DNA from: Mesorhizobium kowhaii
GTDB lineage: Bacteria > Pseudomonadota > Alphaproteobacteria > Rhizobiales > Rhizobiaceae
Assembly (NCBI RefSeq): GCF_003253745.1
Contig: NZ_MZXV01000056.1
Coordinates: 310,001-374,000, forward strand
Length of the DNA stretch: 64,000 nucleotides
Direction of reading: 5' to 3'
Shown: positions 8,467 to 17,654 of the stretch, one piece after another
Layout of the letters: the number at the start of each line of letters is the position of its first letter
Position numbering within the stretch: position 1 is the stretch's first letter
Translations under genes and position numbers: made by a program
Notes under the pieces: model-generated
The model's database searches: none
Told to the model about the DNA's origin: nothing
The model's input: only the letters and a program-made list of their open reading frames with translations

Positions 8467-8904
8467 TCAGCGCTTGCTGTCGAGCTTGTCGATGGCCTGG
8501 ACGTTTGCGGCGGAGGGGCCGTTCGGATCGAACTCCGAGGCCAGCCACGCGTCGGCGATCGATTTCGCCAGTTCGGGACCGATGACGCGGGCGCCCATGG
8601 TGATGATCTGGGCGTTGTTGGACTTGGCGGCACGCTCGGCGGAATAGGTATCGTGGGTCAATGCGGCGCGAATGCCCGGGACTTTGTTGGCGGATATGCT
8701 GACGCCGATGCCGGTGCCGCAGAACAGGATGGCCCGGTCGTAGCTGCCGTCCAGAATTTCGTGGCCGACCTTGGCGGCGATATCGGCGTAGTATCCGGCC
8801 TGGCTAAGATCAACGACCTGCAGCTCCGGCTTGGTGGCGAGATGCTTGGCGATGACATCGAGCAGCGGCTTGCCGGCGCTGTCGGCTCCGAGTGCGATTT
8901 TCAT
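8467..8904 (-). CDS. rpiB: RpiB-type isomerase (EryI, D-erythrose-4-phosphate isomerase role)
   Basis: 145-residue RpiB/LacAB-family sugar-phosphate isomerase. Cys62 in LFCGTGIGVSI is the expected catalytic base. In Brucella the orthologous step (EryI) converts the D-tetrulose/erythrose phosphate pair to D-erythrose-4-phosphate at the end of erythritol breakdown, and its position as last gene of the ery operon supports that role. The N-terminus reads GADSAG where most RpiB proteins have a DHAG-type motif, so the usual His there is Ser; this may mark the ery subgroup. The start at 8904 has AAGGAG upstream. It is separated from eryH by 118 bases holding a palindromic repeat. Confidence 0.9.
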   Translation of the reverse strand: MKIALGADSAGKPLLDVIAKHLATKPELQVVDLSQAGYYADIAAKVGHEILDGSYDRAILFCGTGIGVSISANKVPGIRAALTHDTYSAERAAKSNNAQIITMGARVIGPELAKSIADAWLASEFDPNGPSAANVQAIDKLDSKR

Positions 8905-8946
8905 GCAATGAACTCCTTTGCTTCGTGTCTTAGAGCTTGTTTTGAC

Positions 8947-9014
8947 GCAATTCCCTAGGGAAAGTGCTACGCGCTTTTCCCGGGAAAACCGTTTCACACT
9001 TTTCCTGGAATTGC
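8947..9014. repeat. Palindromic intergenic repeat of the Mesorhizobium type
   Basis: Outer arms GCAATTCC (8947-8954) and GGAATTGC (9007-9014) flank inner arms GGAAAGTG (8959-8966) and CACTTTTCC (8997-9005), giving a long imperfect hairpin. The sequence resembles a palindrome found in many copies between genes in Mesorhizobium genomes (from memory, not searched). It sits between eryH and rpiB inside the operon, where it could alter mRNA decay or translation. Confidence 0.6.
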
Positions 9015-9022
9015 TCTGACGG

Positions 9023-9790
9023 TCAGCGCCCGATGGCGGCCGACGCCTTTTTCAGGATGTCGATATAGCCTTCCGCTTGCCACGCCGAGCGGCCGATGAA
9101 TAGGCCGTCGACATGCGGCTGGCCGATCAGCTCGGCCGCGTTGCCGGGATTGACACTGCCGCCGTAAAGCACAGGCGGCGCGTTCGGCAACCGGCTTGCA
9201 GCCACCTGCTTGATCAGCGTCTGCTGCTTGTCGGCATAGTCGGCGCTGGCCGGAATGCCCTTCTCGCCGATCGCCCAGACCGGTTCATAGGCAAAGAGGA
9301 TTTCTGCCGACAGCTCGGCGTCCTTCAGACCTTGCAGCGCACCGAGAACCTGGGCGGTCAACACCGCATCGGCGCGTCCGTCTTCACGCTCGGCCAGCGT
9401 CTCTCCAACGCAGATCAGCGGCACGAAACCGTGCCTGACCGCTGCGGCCGTCTTCAATCCAACAGTCGCATCCGTTTCGCCGAAATGCTCGCGGCGCTCG
9501 CTATGGCCGAGTTCAATCAGGTCGAGCCCGCAATCCCTGAGCATTACCGGCGAAACCTCCCCCGTCCAGGCACCGGCGTCCGCCCAATGCATGTTCTGGG
9601 CGCCGACTTTCACGCGGGTCGCAGCCAGCGCCGCCTTGACCTCGCGCACGGCGGTGAATGGCGGAATGACGAAAGGTTGTATCGCCTGATCGAAACCAGG
9701 CACGAATGCCGCCAGTGCATCGGCAAACTCCAGCGCCTCCGCCAGCGTCTTGTTCATCTTCCAGCTCGTGCCGACCCAATATGGGGTCAT
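9023..9790 (-). CDS. eryH: Triosephosphate isomerase homologue EryH (D-3-tetrulose-4-phosphate isomerase)
   Basis: 255-residue TIM-barrel isomerase with the triosephosphate isomerase catalytic set: Lys in SWKMN, His in ELGHSERR, Glu in AYEPVWAIG, and the phosphate-binding YGGSVNPGNA. In Brucella and rhizobia a second TpiA (TpiA2, EryH, also called TpiB) in the ery locus interconverts D-3-tetrulose-4-phosphate and its aldose/ketose partner. The first motif has Ser where housekeeping enzymes have Asn (NWKMN). It lies 63 bases after eryC in the same direction. Activity on triose phosphate cannot be excluded. Confidence 0.9.
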   Translation of the reverse strand: MTPYWVGTSWKMNKTLAEALEFADALAAFVPGFDQAIQPFVIPPFTAVREVKAALAATRVKVGAQNMHWADAGAWTGEVSPVMLRDCGLDLIELGHSERREHFGETDATVGLKTAAAVRHGFVPLICVGETLAEREDGRADAVLTAQVLGALQGLKDAELSAEILFAYEPVWAIGEKGIPASADYADKQQTLIKQVAASRLPNAPPVLYGGSVNPGNAAELIGQPHVDGLFIGRSAWQAEGYIDILKKASAAIGR

Positions 9791-9853
9791 TCTTTTTCTC
9801 CTTCGATACTTTTCCGGCCGACGTCGGCGCCGGCTTTTAGGCGACGTATTCGT

Positions 9854-10792
9854 TCACGCCCGAGGCTTGAGACTATCGCGGCCGCTGTCGATGTAAGGCG
9901 CCCAGAAATCCACCGACTCGCGGATCATCTCGATAACCTGATGATCGACCGGTTCCCTCTCCCTGAAGGAAAGTTCAAGGCAAATTTCGTTGTCGGTTCC
10001 GCCGCCCTGCCGCACCGTGTCGAGCAACTTCTGCGGAATTATGCGGCCGTCCTTGTTGTAGGCAGCCGTGAACGGCCAGTGCCCGCCCTTGTTCATCGAA
10101 GACTGCTTGATGTGGATGATCGGCGATTGCAATGGAAACGCTTTCGCCCAGGCATAAGGATCGGTATCGGCGGGATTTGGCGAGGTGACGTCGCCATGGT
10201 CGATATCCACCATCATCTTCATCGGGATCAGCAGCTTCGCCGCATCGATGGCGCCCTGCAGCGTGACGCAGCTTTCGATCGTGTGGCCAAATTCCCTGCC
10301 CACCGACATCGGCTCCCAGAACAGATATGTCAGGCCCGCCGCCTTGGCGTGTTCGGCGACCTCGCGCCAGCATTCAAGCGCGATGTCGAGAAGCACTGCC
10401 CGCCGCTGCGGATCGTCATAATCCTTGTAGGTAAATATGGCGAACTGCGTGCCCATGCTTGGTGCACCGAGTTCGGCGGAAATGTCGGCGAAGGTCTTGA
10501 ACCAGTCGACATAGTAGCGCCGGACATCCGGGTCCGGATGGCCGAAATGATTGAGCCGGCCATAGGGTCCGGTCATCCCGGAGGTGATCCTGACACCGGT
10601 CCGCGAAAGCGCGCTGTTGAACTGGCGCAGGAATTTGGCGATCGTCGCCGCCGGCCAGCCCGGATTGACGAATTCGTGCGTCAGCTGCACGTCGCGGATG
10701 CCGATGCCATAGGCAATCGCGTCGATCAGGTCGTCGGGATCGGCGAAGCGATTGACCAGCGGATTGGTGTTGAGGGAAAGCGTGAAGGCCAT
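9854..10792 (-). CDS. eryC: Tetrulose-4-phosphate racemase EryC
   Basis: 312-residue protein of the xylose isomerase-like TIM-barrel superfamily. EryC was once thought to be a dehydrogenase; in Brucella it converts L-3-tetrulose-4-phosphate to the D form. Barrel landmarks are FWEPMSVGREFGHT, DIDHGDV and HIKQS, with acidic and His residues suited to metal binding. Its ATG overlaps the eryB stop (ATGA), so the two are translationally coupled. The long reading frames on both strands here are shadows. The assignment rests on family similarity and on the complete ery operon around it. Confidence 0.9.
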   Translation of the reverse strand: MAFTLSLNTNPLVNRFADPDDLIDAIAYGIGIRDVQLTHEFVNPGWPAATIAKFLRQFNSALSRTGVRITSGMTGPYGRLNHFGHPDPDVRRYYVDWFKTFADISAELGAPSMGTQFAIFTYKDYDDPQRRAVLLDIALECWREVAEHAKAAGLTYLFWEPMSVGREFGHTIESCVTLQGAIDAAKLLIPMKMMVDIDHGDVTSPNPADTDPYAWAKAFPLQSPIIHIKQSSMNKGGHWPFTAAYNKDGRIIPQKLLDTVRQGGGTDNEICLELSFREREPVDHQVIEMIRESVDFWAPYIDSGRDSLKPRA

Positions 10793-12309
10793 CAGTCTGC
10801 CACCGCCATGATGTTGCCGAACCAGTCCTCGAATGTCTTCCGCTCGGTCGCGTTGATATGCAGGCCATGTTTGGTACGACGTTCCAGGATATCGGCTGAT
10901 GTGCCGGCCCATTCGGTCTCGACCAGGAACTTTGCCTCCCGTTCATAAAAATCGGGGCCGAAGCGGCGGCCGAGATCCGCCTCGCTTTGTGTGCCGGCGA
11001 GCAATTGTCTGGCACGGCTTCCATAGCTTCGAGCGTAGTGCTTCACCAGCGACGGGCTGAGCCACGGAAACTCGGTATGCAAGTCGCTCAGGAACTGTTC
11101 GAAATCTGCGTTCGGCAGGTCGCCCCCCGGCAAGGGAATCTTGGCCGTCCAGGCCTTCCCCATTGTCGGAAAGAACGGCTGGATTTTTTCCAGCGCATGT
11201 TCGGACAGCTTGCGGAAGGTGGTGATCTTGCCGCCGAATACCGAAAGCAGCGGTGCGCCGCCGCTCGGGGCGTCGAGTTCGAAAATATAGTCGCGCGTCA
11301 CCGCGCTTGGATTGTCGGCGTTGTCGTCATAGAGCGGGCGCACGCCGGAGAAGCTGTAGACCACGTCCCGCGGCGTCAGCTGTCGCTTGAAATAGCGATT
11401 GACCACCTTGATCAGATAATCGACTTCGCTTGGCTCAGCAGCCACTTCCTCAGGCCTGCCTTCATAGGGAATGTCGGTCGTGCCGATCAGCGCCAGATCG
11501 TTCTCGTAGGGGTTGACGAAGATCACCCGCTTGTCGCTGTTCTGGATGAGATAGGCCTGCCGTCCCTCCCAGAATTTGGGCACGACGATATGGCTGCCCT
11601 TTACAAGCCGAACATTGCGGGTGGAATTCTGACCGGCGACGCGGCTTACGATGTCATTGACCCACGGCCCTGCCGCATTGACCAGCGCCCGCGCGCGGAC
11701 TTTGGTCACCGCGCCTGAGCGGCCATCCTGCATGTCGATCGACCACAGGCCGTCTTCGCGGCGCGCCGCGACACAAGCGGTGCGCGTGAGCACCCTGGCG
11801 CCGCGCTGCCTGGCGTCCAGGGCGTTGAGCAGCACCAGGCGCCCATCGTCGACCCAGCAGTCGGAATATTCGAAACCGCGCTTGAATTCGTCCTTGATCG
11901 GCGCCCCTTCCGGCGCTGTTCTCAGATCAAGCGTCCTCGTTCCCGGCAGCCGTTTGCGGCCGCCAAGGTGATCGTAGAGAAACAGCCCGAGCCGGACCAG
12001 CCATGCAGGCCTGTCTTCGGGACTGTGCGGAAGAACGAAGCGCATCGGCCAGATAATATGCGGCGCCGCCTCGAGCAGAACCTCGCGCTCGATCAGCGCT
12101 TCGCGAACCAGCCGAAACTCGTAGTATTCCAGATAGCGCAGGCCGCCATGCACAAGCTTGCCGGAGCGCGAGCTGGTGCCTTGCGCGAGATCGTCCTTTT
12201 CGCACAGGATGACGGACAGCCCGCGACCTGCCGCGTCGCGCGCTATGCCGGCCCCATTGACGCCGCCGCCAATCACGAAGAGATCGACGACATCTGCTGT
12301 ATTGCTCAA
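10792..12309 (-). CDS. eryB: Erythritol-4-phosphate dehydrogenase EryB (GlpD family)
   Basis: 505-residue FAD-dependent dehydrogenase of the aerobic glycerol-3-phosphate dehydrogenase family. The FAD motif is VIGGGVNGAGIARDAAGRG near the N-terminus, followed by SSRSGKLVHGGLRYLE. It oxidises L-erythritol-4-phosphate to L-3-tetrulose-4-phosphate, passing electrons to quinones at the inner membrane. I place the start at a TTG (12309) because an AGGAG site lies 7 bases before it and the codon overlaps the eryA stop; the first ATG in frame (12345) lies inside eryA. It is distinct from the 568-residue GlpD-like protein encoded at 19795. Confidence 0.91.
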   Translation of the reverse strand: MSNTADVVDLFVIGGGVNGAGIARDAAGRGLSVILCEKDDLAQGTSSRSGKLVHGGLRYLEYYEFRLVREALIEREVLLEAAPHIIWPMRFVLPHSPEDRPAWLVRLGLFLYDHLGGRKRLPGTRTLDLRTAPEGAPIKDEFKRGFEYSDCWVDDGRLVLLNALDARQRGARVLTRTACVAARREDGLWSIDMQDGRSGAVTKVRARALVNAAGPWVNDIVSRVAGQNSTRNVRLVKGSHIVVPKFWEGRQAYLIQNSDKRVIFVNPYENDLALIGTTDIPYEGRPEEVAAEPSEVDYLIKVVNRYFKRQLTPRDVVYSFSGVRPLYDDNADNPSAVTRDYIFELDAPSGGAPLLSVFGGKITTFRKLSEHALEKIQPFFPTMGKAWTAKIPLPGGDLPNADFEQFLSDLHTEFPWLSPSLVKHYARSYGSRARQLLAGTQSEADLGRRFGPDFYEREAKFLVETEWAGTSADILERRTKHGLHINATERKTFEDWFGNIMAVAD

Positions 12310-13865
12310 GATTTTGCTCCTGTGCGGTGTGCCATGCCCTTCCACACCGGCCGAAGTGCCTGATGCGCCGCAACGAACGAAGGGAAGAGCGCATCGTAGG
12401 TTTGCGATAGCGCCTCGTCATAGGCATCGCAGTCGCCGAGAAGCGGCGTCACCCATTCGGCAGCGCAGTCGTCCATGGAGCGATAGACGCCAAGGCCGAC
12501 GGCGGCCATCATCGCGGCACCCGCCGCGCCGGCTTCCTGGCGGCTGCTCGTTCGCACTTGCGCCCGGGTCGCCGCTGCGATGATGCGACGCAGAGACGGG
12601 CTGCGCGCAGCACCCCCCGACAGCCGGATCTCGCTCGGCACCGTGCCCATCGCCTGGTAGCAATCGCGGGCTGCGAAGGCCAATCCCTCAAGAACGGCGC
12701 GCGCCAGATCGCCAAACCCGTGCTTGACGGACAGGCCGATGAAGCCTGCGCGCGCATTGGGGTCGACGAATGGTCCGCGTTCGCCGGCCAGCGATATGTA
12801 AGGCTGGTAGACCAGCGATCCCGGCTCCGATCCCTCCACCCAGACGTCGAGCGCTTTCAGCAATTCGTCACGCGAGAGCTCGGCGCCGCCGGCGGTGAGC
12901 ACGTCGCGCGCAAGGCCAAGCAGCCAGTCTATGTTGAGCGTCGCCGCCATATTGGATTGCAATTGTGCAAAGGCACCCGGAATAGGCATGGCGATCGTGT
13001 AGCCGGACCCATCGTCGTTGAGCACGACATCGCCGGGTGTGCGGGCGAAGCGCGTGTGTATGCCGGTCGAGCCGATGACCGTGCAGCCGACATTGCCGCT
13101 CGGATCATAGAGGCCGGCTCCGAGCGCTGTCATGACCATATCCACGTAGCCCAGGACCACCGGCGTACCGTCAAGCAGGCCGGTCTCTCCTGCCGCCGAT
13201 CGCGATAGCGGATGATGGTCGGTGGTGCCTTCAAGCATCGGAGGCAACAGGCGGCGATGCGTCGTCAGATCCAGGATGTCGAAGACTTCGTCGCAATAGC
13301 TGCGCGAGCGAAAATCGCCGAAGGTGAAGGTTCCTTCTGACGGATCGGTGGCGCGTTCGCCCGTCATCTTGAAGTAGAGCCAATCCTTGCAATGCAGCGC
13401 GGTCGCCGCCTGCTTCAGCATGTCCGGATTGTTCTTTTTCATAAAGGCAAGCTGGGCGCCCTGCTGGCAGGAATTGAGCCCCGTGCCGGTCAGTTCAAAC
13501 CGCGTGCGATCGCGGGGATCGGCGCGCATCTCGTCCACCAGATGTCCGGCGCGGGCGTCGAGCCACAGCCAGGCGCGCGAGACAGGCAAGCCGTCGCCAT
13601 CGATCAACCAGGTTCCGTCGCCCTGCCCGGTGATGGCAACCGCCGCGGTTCGTTGCGCGAGGTTGGGAATTTTGGTCGCCAGGTCGCGAACCGTCAGTGC
13701 CATGTCGCGCCAGGTCTGATCGAGGTCCTGCTCGGCGCCGCCACCTTCCAGCGTGACGAAGCTGTTGGTCACCGACGTCATGGCGAGCTGCCGACCGGAC
13801 AGATCGAAAGCGACCGATTTGATCACCGACGTTCCCGCGTCGATCCCGATCAGCAGATCTTTCAT
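12306..13865 (-). CDS. eryA: Erythritol kinase EryA (FGGY family)
   Basis: 519-residue carbohydrate kinase. The N-terminal phosphate-binding motif is IGIDAGTSVIKSVAFD, with GQGDGTWLID and LWLDARAG in the sugar-binding half and the FGGY C-terminal signature near LSGGAARSPSLRRIIA. It uses ATP to turn erythritol into L-erythritol-4-phosphate, the first intracellular step. Position directly upstream of and overlapping eryB, which would use its product, supports the specificity. The gap to eryG holds a strong hairpin. Confidence 0.92.
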   Translation of the reverse strand: MKDLLIGIDAGTSVIKSVAFDLSGRQLAMTSVTNSFVTLEGGGAEQDLDQTWRDMALTVRDLATKIPNLAQRTAAVAITGQGDGTWLIDGDGLPVSRAWLWLDARAGHLVDEMRADPRDRTRFELTGTGLNSCQQGAQLAFMKKNNPDMLKQAATALHCKDWLYFKMTGERATDPSEGTFTFGDFRSRSYCDEVFDILDLTTHRRLLPPMLEGTTDHHPLSRSAAGETGLLDGTPVVLGYVDMVMTALGAGLYDPSGNVGCTVIGSTGIHTRFARTPGDVVLNDDGSGYTIAMPIPGAFAQLQSNMAATLNIDWLLGLARDVLTAGGAELSRDELLKALDVWVEGSEPGSLVYQPYISLAGERGPFVDPNARAGFIGLSVKHGFGDLARAVLEGLAFAARDCYQAMGTVPSEIRLSGGAARSPSLRRIIAAATRAQVRTSSRQEAGAAGAAMMAAVGLGVYRSMDDCAAEWVTPLLGDCDAYDEALSQTYDALFPSFVAAHQALRPVWKGMAHRTGAKS

Positions 13866-13936
13866 GCCGCAAATTCCGGTTGGTTACGAAGGCAGTTCAC
13901 AAGGACAGTCTTGCTGTCTCAGCCGTAGAAGAGGCA

Positions 13937-13960
13937 GGGAGTGTCCGCAAGGACACCCCC
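13937..13960 (-). terminator. Intercistronic hairpin after eryG
   Basis: GGGAGTGTCC (13937-13946) pairs with GGACACCCCC (13951-13960) over a GCAA loop, read on the plus strand; one position is a mismatch or wobble. It lies 10 bases past the eryG stop and before eryA. No U-run follows in the leftward transcript. It therefore looks like a 3-prime stabilising hairpin that keeps binding-protein mRNA abundant, with partial read-through to eryA, and not a full terminator. Confidence 0.5.
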
Positions 13961-13970
13961 TGTGCAGGTT

Positions 13971-14912
13971 TCATTCCGACAGCACGAAGGGTGCGGTGTA
14001 CTTGTCGACATTGTCCTTGGTGATGAGAAGGCAATCAAACAGCTGCTTCTCGGTCGCAGCACCTGTGGCGCCCGACTTGATGAACGAGTCCGCCTGCTGC
14101 ACGGCCTTGGCCGAGAAGATGGCCACTGGCTGAAGCACGGTGTACTGCAGTTCACCGGACTTGATCGCCGCAACCGCGTCCGGAGAGCCGTCGAAGCCGC
14201 CGACCTTGATGCCGGCAAGCTTGCCGGCTTCCTTCAGCGCCGCAACCGCGCCGAGCGCCATTTCGTCATTGCCGCTGATCACGGCGATGATGTCGGGATT
14301 GGCCTGCAGCATGCTCTGCATCTTGTCATGGCCCTTGGTACGATCCCAGTCGGCGACCTGCGAGGCAGCCTTTTCGAGATCCGGATATTGGCTGAGCACG
14401 GTCGCGTAACCGTTCGAGCGCGTGGCGGCATTGTTGTCCGACGGAGCGCCGAGCAGTTCGACATATTTGCCCTTTTCGCCAACTGCCTGCACCCATTGCT
14501 GGGCGCCCAGAGCAGCACCCTGGGCATTGTTGGAAACGAGCTGCCCCTTGGCGAGACCTTCCTGATTGATCTCGGCGTTGACGAGGAAAACCGGGATATT
14601 GGCGGCAATCGCCTTCTTCACCGCGCCGACGGAGCCGTCGGCGTTGGCCGGATCAAGGATGATCGCCACGGACTTGTTGGTGATGGCGGTGTCGATCAGG
14701 TTGCTTTCCGTGTTGGTGTCGCCCTTGTGGGCGGCGACGTTGGCCGTATAGCCGAGCTTCTCGGCTTCGGCCTTGGCAACGTTGCCCTCGGTCAGCCAGT
14801 AGGGGTTGGCCGGATCGTTGACGATGATCGAGATCAGGCCTGCGGCCGACGCGGCGGCCGTAAACCCGACAACCATCGCGGCGGCAAGCAGACTTTTCAG
14901 CATGGTTTTCAT
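13971..14912 (-). CDS. eryG: Erythritol ABC transporter substrate-binding protein EryG
   Basis: 313-residue periplasmic binding protein of the ribose/xylose-type family (Peripla_BP_4). A signal peptide covers about residues 1-23, with cleavage after ASA. Landmarks are IIVNDPANPYW at the first strand, ILDPANADGS, ISGNDEMALGA and VGGFDGSPDA. With EryF and EryE it takes up erythritol. Of three clustered ATGs I chose the second (14912), because GGAGGA lies 7 bases upstream of it but only one base before the first. Confidence 0.92.
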   Translation of the reverse strand: MKTMLKSLLAAAMVVGFTAAASAAGLISIIVNDPANPYWLTEGNVAKAEAEKLGYTANVAAHKGDTNTESNLIDTAITNKSVAIILDPANADGSVGAVKKAIAANIPVFLVNAEINQEGLAKGQLVSNNAQGAALGAQQWVQAVGEKGKYVELLGAPSDNNAATRSNGYATVLSQYPDLEKAASQVADWDRTKGHDKMQSMLQANPDIIAVISGNDEMALGAVAALKEAGKLAGIKVGGFDGSPDAVAAIKSGELQYTVLQPVAIFSAKAVQQADSFIKSGATGAATEKQLFDCLLITKDNVDKYTAPFVLSE

Positions 14913-14952
14913 GTACATTTCCTCCAAATGATTTACGCGGTGTTGCTGCCAG

Positions 14953-16086
14953 TCACCTGGCAGTCTTCCCTTGGGCAGGATTGGCCGGCTCGGCCTTCCC
15001 CCGTTGCTGAGAAGTCGGTTGGCCACCTGTCGAGCTTGGGAGCTTGCTGCGGCGGCGATACTGAACGGCATTGAGGAGCACGGCGAGCACGATGACCGCG
15101 CCGGTGAACACAGTCTGCCAGTAGGATGAGATGCCGATGATCACCAGACCGTCGGAAAGGAAGCCGATGACGAAGGCGCCGAGCAGGGTTCCACGGATGT
15201 TGCCGCGCCCGCCGGTCAGCGCCGCGCCGCCAATGACGACAGCCGCGATGGCCGTCAATTCGTAGGTGGTGCCGGCGGTCGGCCCCGCCGAGGTCAGCTG
15301 CGAGGACAGGATCAGGCCGGCAATGGCGGCACAGATACCTGAAAGCACATAGACGGAAACCTGCACCGTCTTGACCGGAACGCCGGACAGTTCGGCCGCA
15401 CGCTCGTTGCCGCCTGATGCGTAAAGCCAACGCCCGAAAGCGGTGCGGTTCAAGACGATGCTGCCTATGAGCGCGATAACCGCCAGAACCACCACGCCGG
15501 TCGGCACGCCGAACAGGCGGTTGAAGCCAAGCGCATCAAATCCGGTGTTTCCCAGCTCCGGTTTGCCGCCGAGATTGTTGTAGGTCAGGCCGCTGGTCAT
15601 CAGCAGCGCCAGGCCGCGCGCCATGTACATGACGCCCAGCGTGGCCACGAAGGCCGGAACCTTGAAGCGCGCGATGAGCACGCCGTTGATCAGCCCGACG
15701 CCGGCGCCCAGCATGCAGGCAATCACCGCGACCACCCAGACCGGCGGGTAGAGAACGACGCCCAGCCAGGTCAGCGTCACGCCTTGCATCAGGAACCCGG
15801 CAACGACGCCGGCAAGCCCGAGCGTCGAGCCCACAGACAGATCGATGCCGCCATTGAGGATGACGAGAAGCATGCCGACCGCGAGAATTCCGAAGATGGC
15901 GACATGCGAGGCCATGGTCAGGAAATTCGCCACCGAGAGGTAGTAGGGCGACAGGATCGAGAAGACGACGATGATGACGATCAGGGCAAAGAAGGCCCGG
16001 CCCTCGAGCAGCAGCTTGGCAAGATCGAAGCCTTCGCCGCGCGCGCTTGGACTGGACTGTTTTCTGGCCTGGCTGACGTCGGTCAT
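14953..16086 (-). CDS. eryF: Erythritol ABC transporter permease EryF
   Basis: 377-residue inner-membrane permease of the RbsC type (BPD_transp_2). It has a hydrophilic N-terminus, about eight to ten hydrophobic spans and the family motif NGGIDLSVGS, followed by RFKVPAFVATLG and GGAALTGGRGNIRGT. The C-terminus is a basic, Gln/Pro-rich tail of about 30 residues beyond the last span, longer than in most relatives. It lies between eryE and eryG, the normal rhizobial order. Confidence 0.92.
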   Translation of the reverse strand: MTDVSQARKQSSPSARGEGFDLAKLLLEGRAFFALIVIIVVFSILSPYYLSVANFLTMASHVAIFGILAVGMLLVILNGGIDLSVGSTLGLAGVVAGFLMQGVTLTWLGVVLYPPVWVVAVIACMLGAGVGLINGVLIARFKVPAFVATLGVMYMARGLALLMTSGLTYNNLGGKPELGNTGFDALGFNRLFGVPTGVVVLAVIALIGSIVLNRTAFGRWLYASGGNERAAELSGVPVKTVQVSVYVLSGICAAIAGLILSSQLTSAGPTAGTTYELTAIAAVVIGGAALTGGRGNIRGTLLGAFVIGFLSDGLVIIGISSYWQTVFTGAVIVLAVLLNAVQYRRRSKLPSSTGGQPTSQQRGKAEPANPAQGKTAR

Positions 16087-16112
16087 GATCGGGGCTCCGA
16101 AATTCCTGGTGA

Positions 16113-17654
16113 TCAGGCGACCACGGCTTCGCCGGAGGCGGCCATGATCTGCTCTTTGGTGGCGCTGGCGCCGAACTCTGCTGAAATCCTGCCCCGGCGC
16201 ATCACGACGATCCGGTGCGCGATGCTGAGGCACTCGTTGACCTCGGAAGTCGAGAAGACGACCGCCAGGCCTTGCGCGGCACGCTCGCTGAGCAAGCGGA
16301 AGACCTCGGCCTTGGCGCCGACATCGATACCGCGGCTCGGCTCGTCGAGGAGGATGACTTTTGGGTTTGTCGTCAGCATCTTGCCGATGACGACCTTCTG
16401 TTGATTGCCGCCCGACAGCGATCCGATCATGGCATTGCCGCCCGCGGTCTTGACGGTCACCTTGCGGATCGAGTCTTCGACCAGCTCTCGCTCCCTGGAG
16501 CGGGACAGAAACAGCCCTTTTGCAAACGCCTCGATGCTGGCAAGCGAAAGATTGCGGCCGACGGTCATCGTCTGCACCAGCCCGTCGCGTTGGCGGTCCT
16601 CGGGGACGAGCACAAGGCCTTTGGCGATGCGCTGGGCAATGCTCAGTCTCGAGACGTCCTCGCCCTCCAGAAGCGCCCGGCCGCCCGCCATCGGCATCCG
16701 TCCGGCGACGGCTTCCAGCAATTCCGTGCGCCCGGCGCCCATCAGCCCATAGATGCAGACGATCTCGCCCGCCCTGACATCCAGCGACAGGTGATCGACG
16801 ACGGAATAGCCTGAACCCGAAGCGTCTATGACGCTGACATCCTCGATCGACAGGGCGACCTCGCCGAACTCATGGCCGGTCGGCGGCGAGCCGAGATCGA
16901 AGTTTTCGCCCACCATGTTGCGGACGATCCACTCGAGATCGATGTCCCTGGCTTCGGCCGTTGCCGTTATCGCGCCGTCGCGCAGGACAACGGCGTAGTC
17001 GGTGATCTGCAGCGCCTCTTCGAGGTGATGCGAAATGTAGACGATGGAGACGCCGCGGCTGGTCAGGTCGCGGATAACCTTGAACAGCACCTCCACTTCC
17101 GTTGCGCTGAGCGCCGAGGTCGGTTCGTCCATGATGAGGATGCGCGAGTCGACCGACAGCGCCCGCGCGATCTCGACGATCTGCTGCTGCCCGAGGCGCA
17201 AATCCTCGACCAGCGTCATCGGGTCGATGTCTTCTTCGAGATCGGCCATCAGCGCGCGCGCCTGGCGCGACTCCTCGGCGAAGTCGAGGCCAGTCCTGGT
17301 GCGCAGCTCACGGCCCATGAAGATGTTGTCGCGAACGCTGAGATTCGGCGCCAGGCTGAGTTCCTGGTGAATGATCGAGATGCCACGATCGCGCGCGTCC
17401 GAGGACGAGGAAAAACTGACAAAATTGCCGTCGAGCACGATGTCGCCGGATGTCGGCGTGACGACACCGGACAGGATCTTCATCAGCGTCGACTTGCCGG
17501 CGCCATTCTCGCCAAAAAGCGTAGTAACCTTGCCGCGATGGATGTCGAAATTGACGCCCTTGAGCGCATGAACGCCACCATACGACATGACGATGTTGCG
17601 CGCCGAAAGCACGGCGTCGCCAGTCGCGGGCGCGGTCTCGGCAGCCGGTTTCAT
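16113..17654 (-). CDS. eryE: Erythritol ABC transporter ATPase EryE (two ABC domains)
   Basis: 513-residue sugar-transport ATPase of the RbsA/MglA type. Domain 1 has Walker A FGENGAGKST, signature LRLGQQQ and Walker B ILIMDEPTSAL. Domain 2 has the usual degenerate Walker A (GLMGAGRTE) but retains signature LSGGNQQK and ILLDEPSRGID. In this class only one site hydrolyses ATP efficiently. The start at 17654 overlaps the end of the DUF2291 gene (ATGA); reading further upstream is that gene in another frame. Confidence 0.93.
   Translation of the reverse strand: MKPAAETAPATGDAVLSARNIVMSYGGVHALKGVNFDIHRGKVTTLFGENGAGKSTLMKILSGVVTPTSGDIVLDGNFVSFSSSSDARDRGISIIHQELSLAPNLSVRDNIFMGRELRTRTGLDFAEESRQARALMADLEEDIDPMTLVEDLRLGQQQIVEIARALSVDSRILIMDEPTSALSATEVEVLFKVIRDLTSRGVSIVYISHHLEEALQITDYAVVLRDGAITATAEARDIDLEWIVRNMVGENFDLGSPPTGHEFGEVALSIEDVSVIDASGSGYSVVDHLSLDVRAGEIVCIYGLMGAGRTELLEAVAGRMPMAGGRALLEGEDVSRLSIAQRIAKGLVLVPEDRQRDGLVQTMTVGRNLSLASIEAFAKGLFLSRSRERELVEDSIRKVTVKTAGGNAMIGSLSGGNQQKVVIGKMLTTNPKVILLDEPSRGIDVGAKAEVFRLLSERAAQGLAVVFSTSEVNECLSIAHRIVVMRRGRISAEFGASATKEQIMAASGEAVVA

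Noticed and set aside
9113..10948. 611-codon rightward frame opposite eryH and eryC
   Set aside because: Runs antisense through two recognisable enzymes and across their gap; no ribosome site or domain seen.
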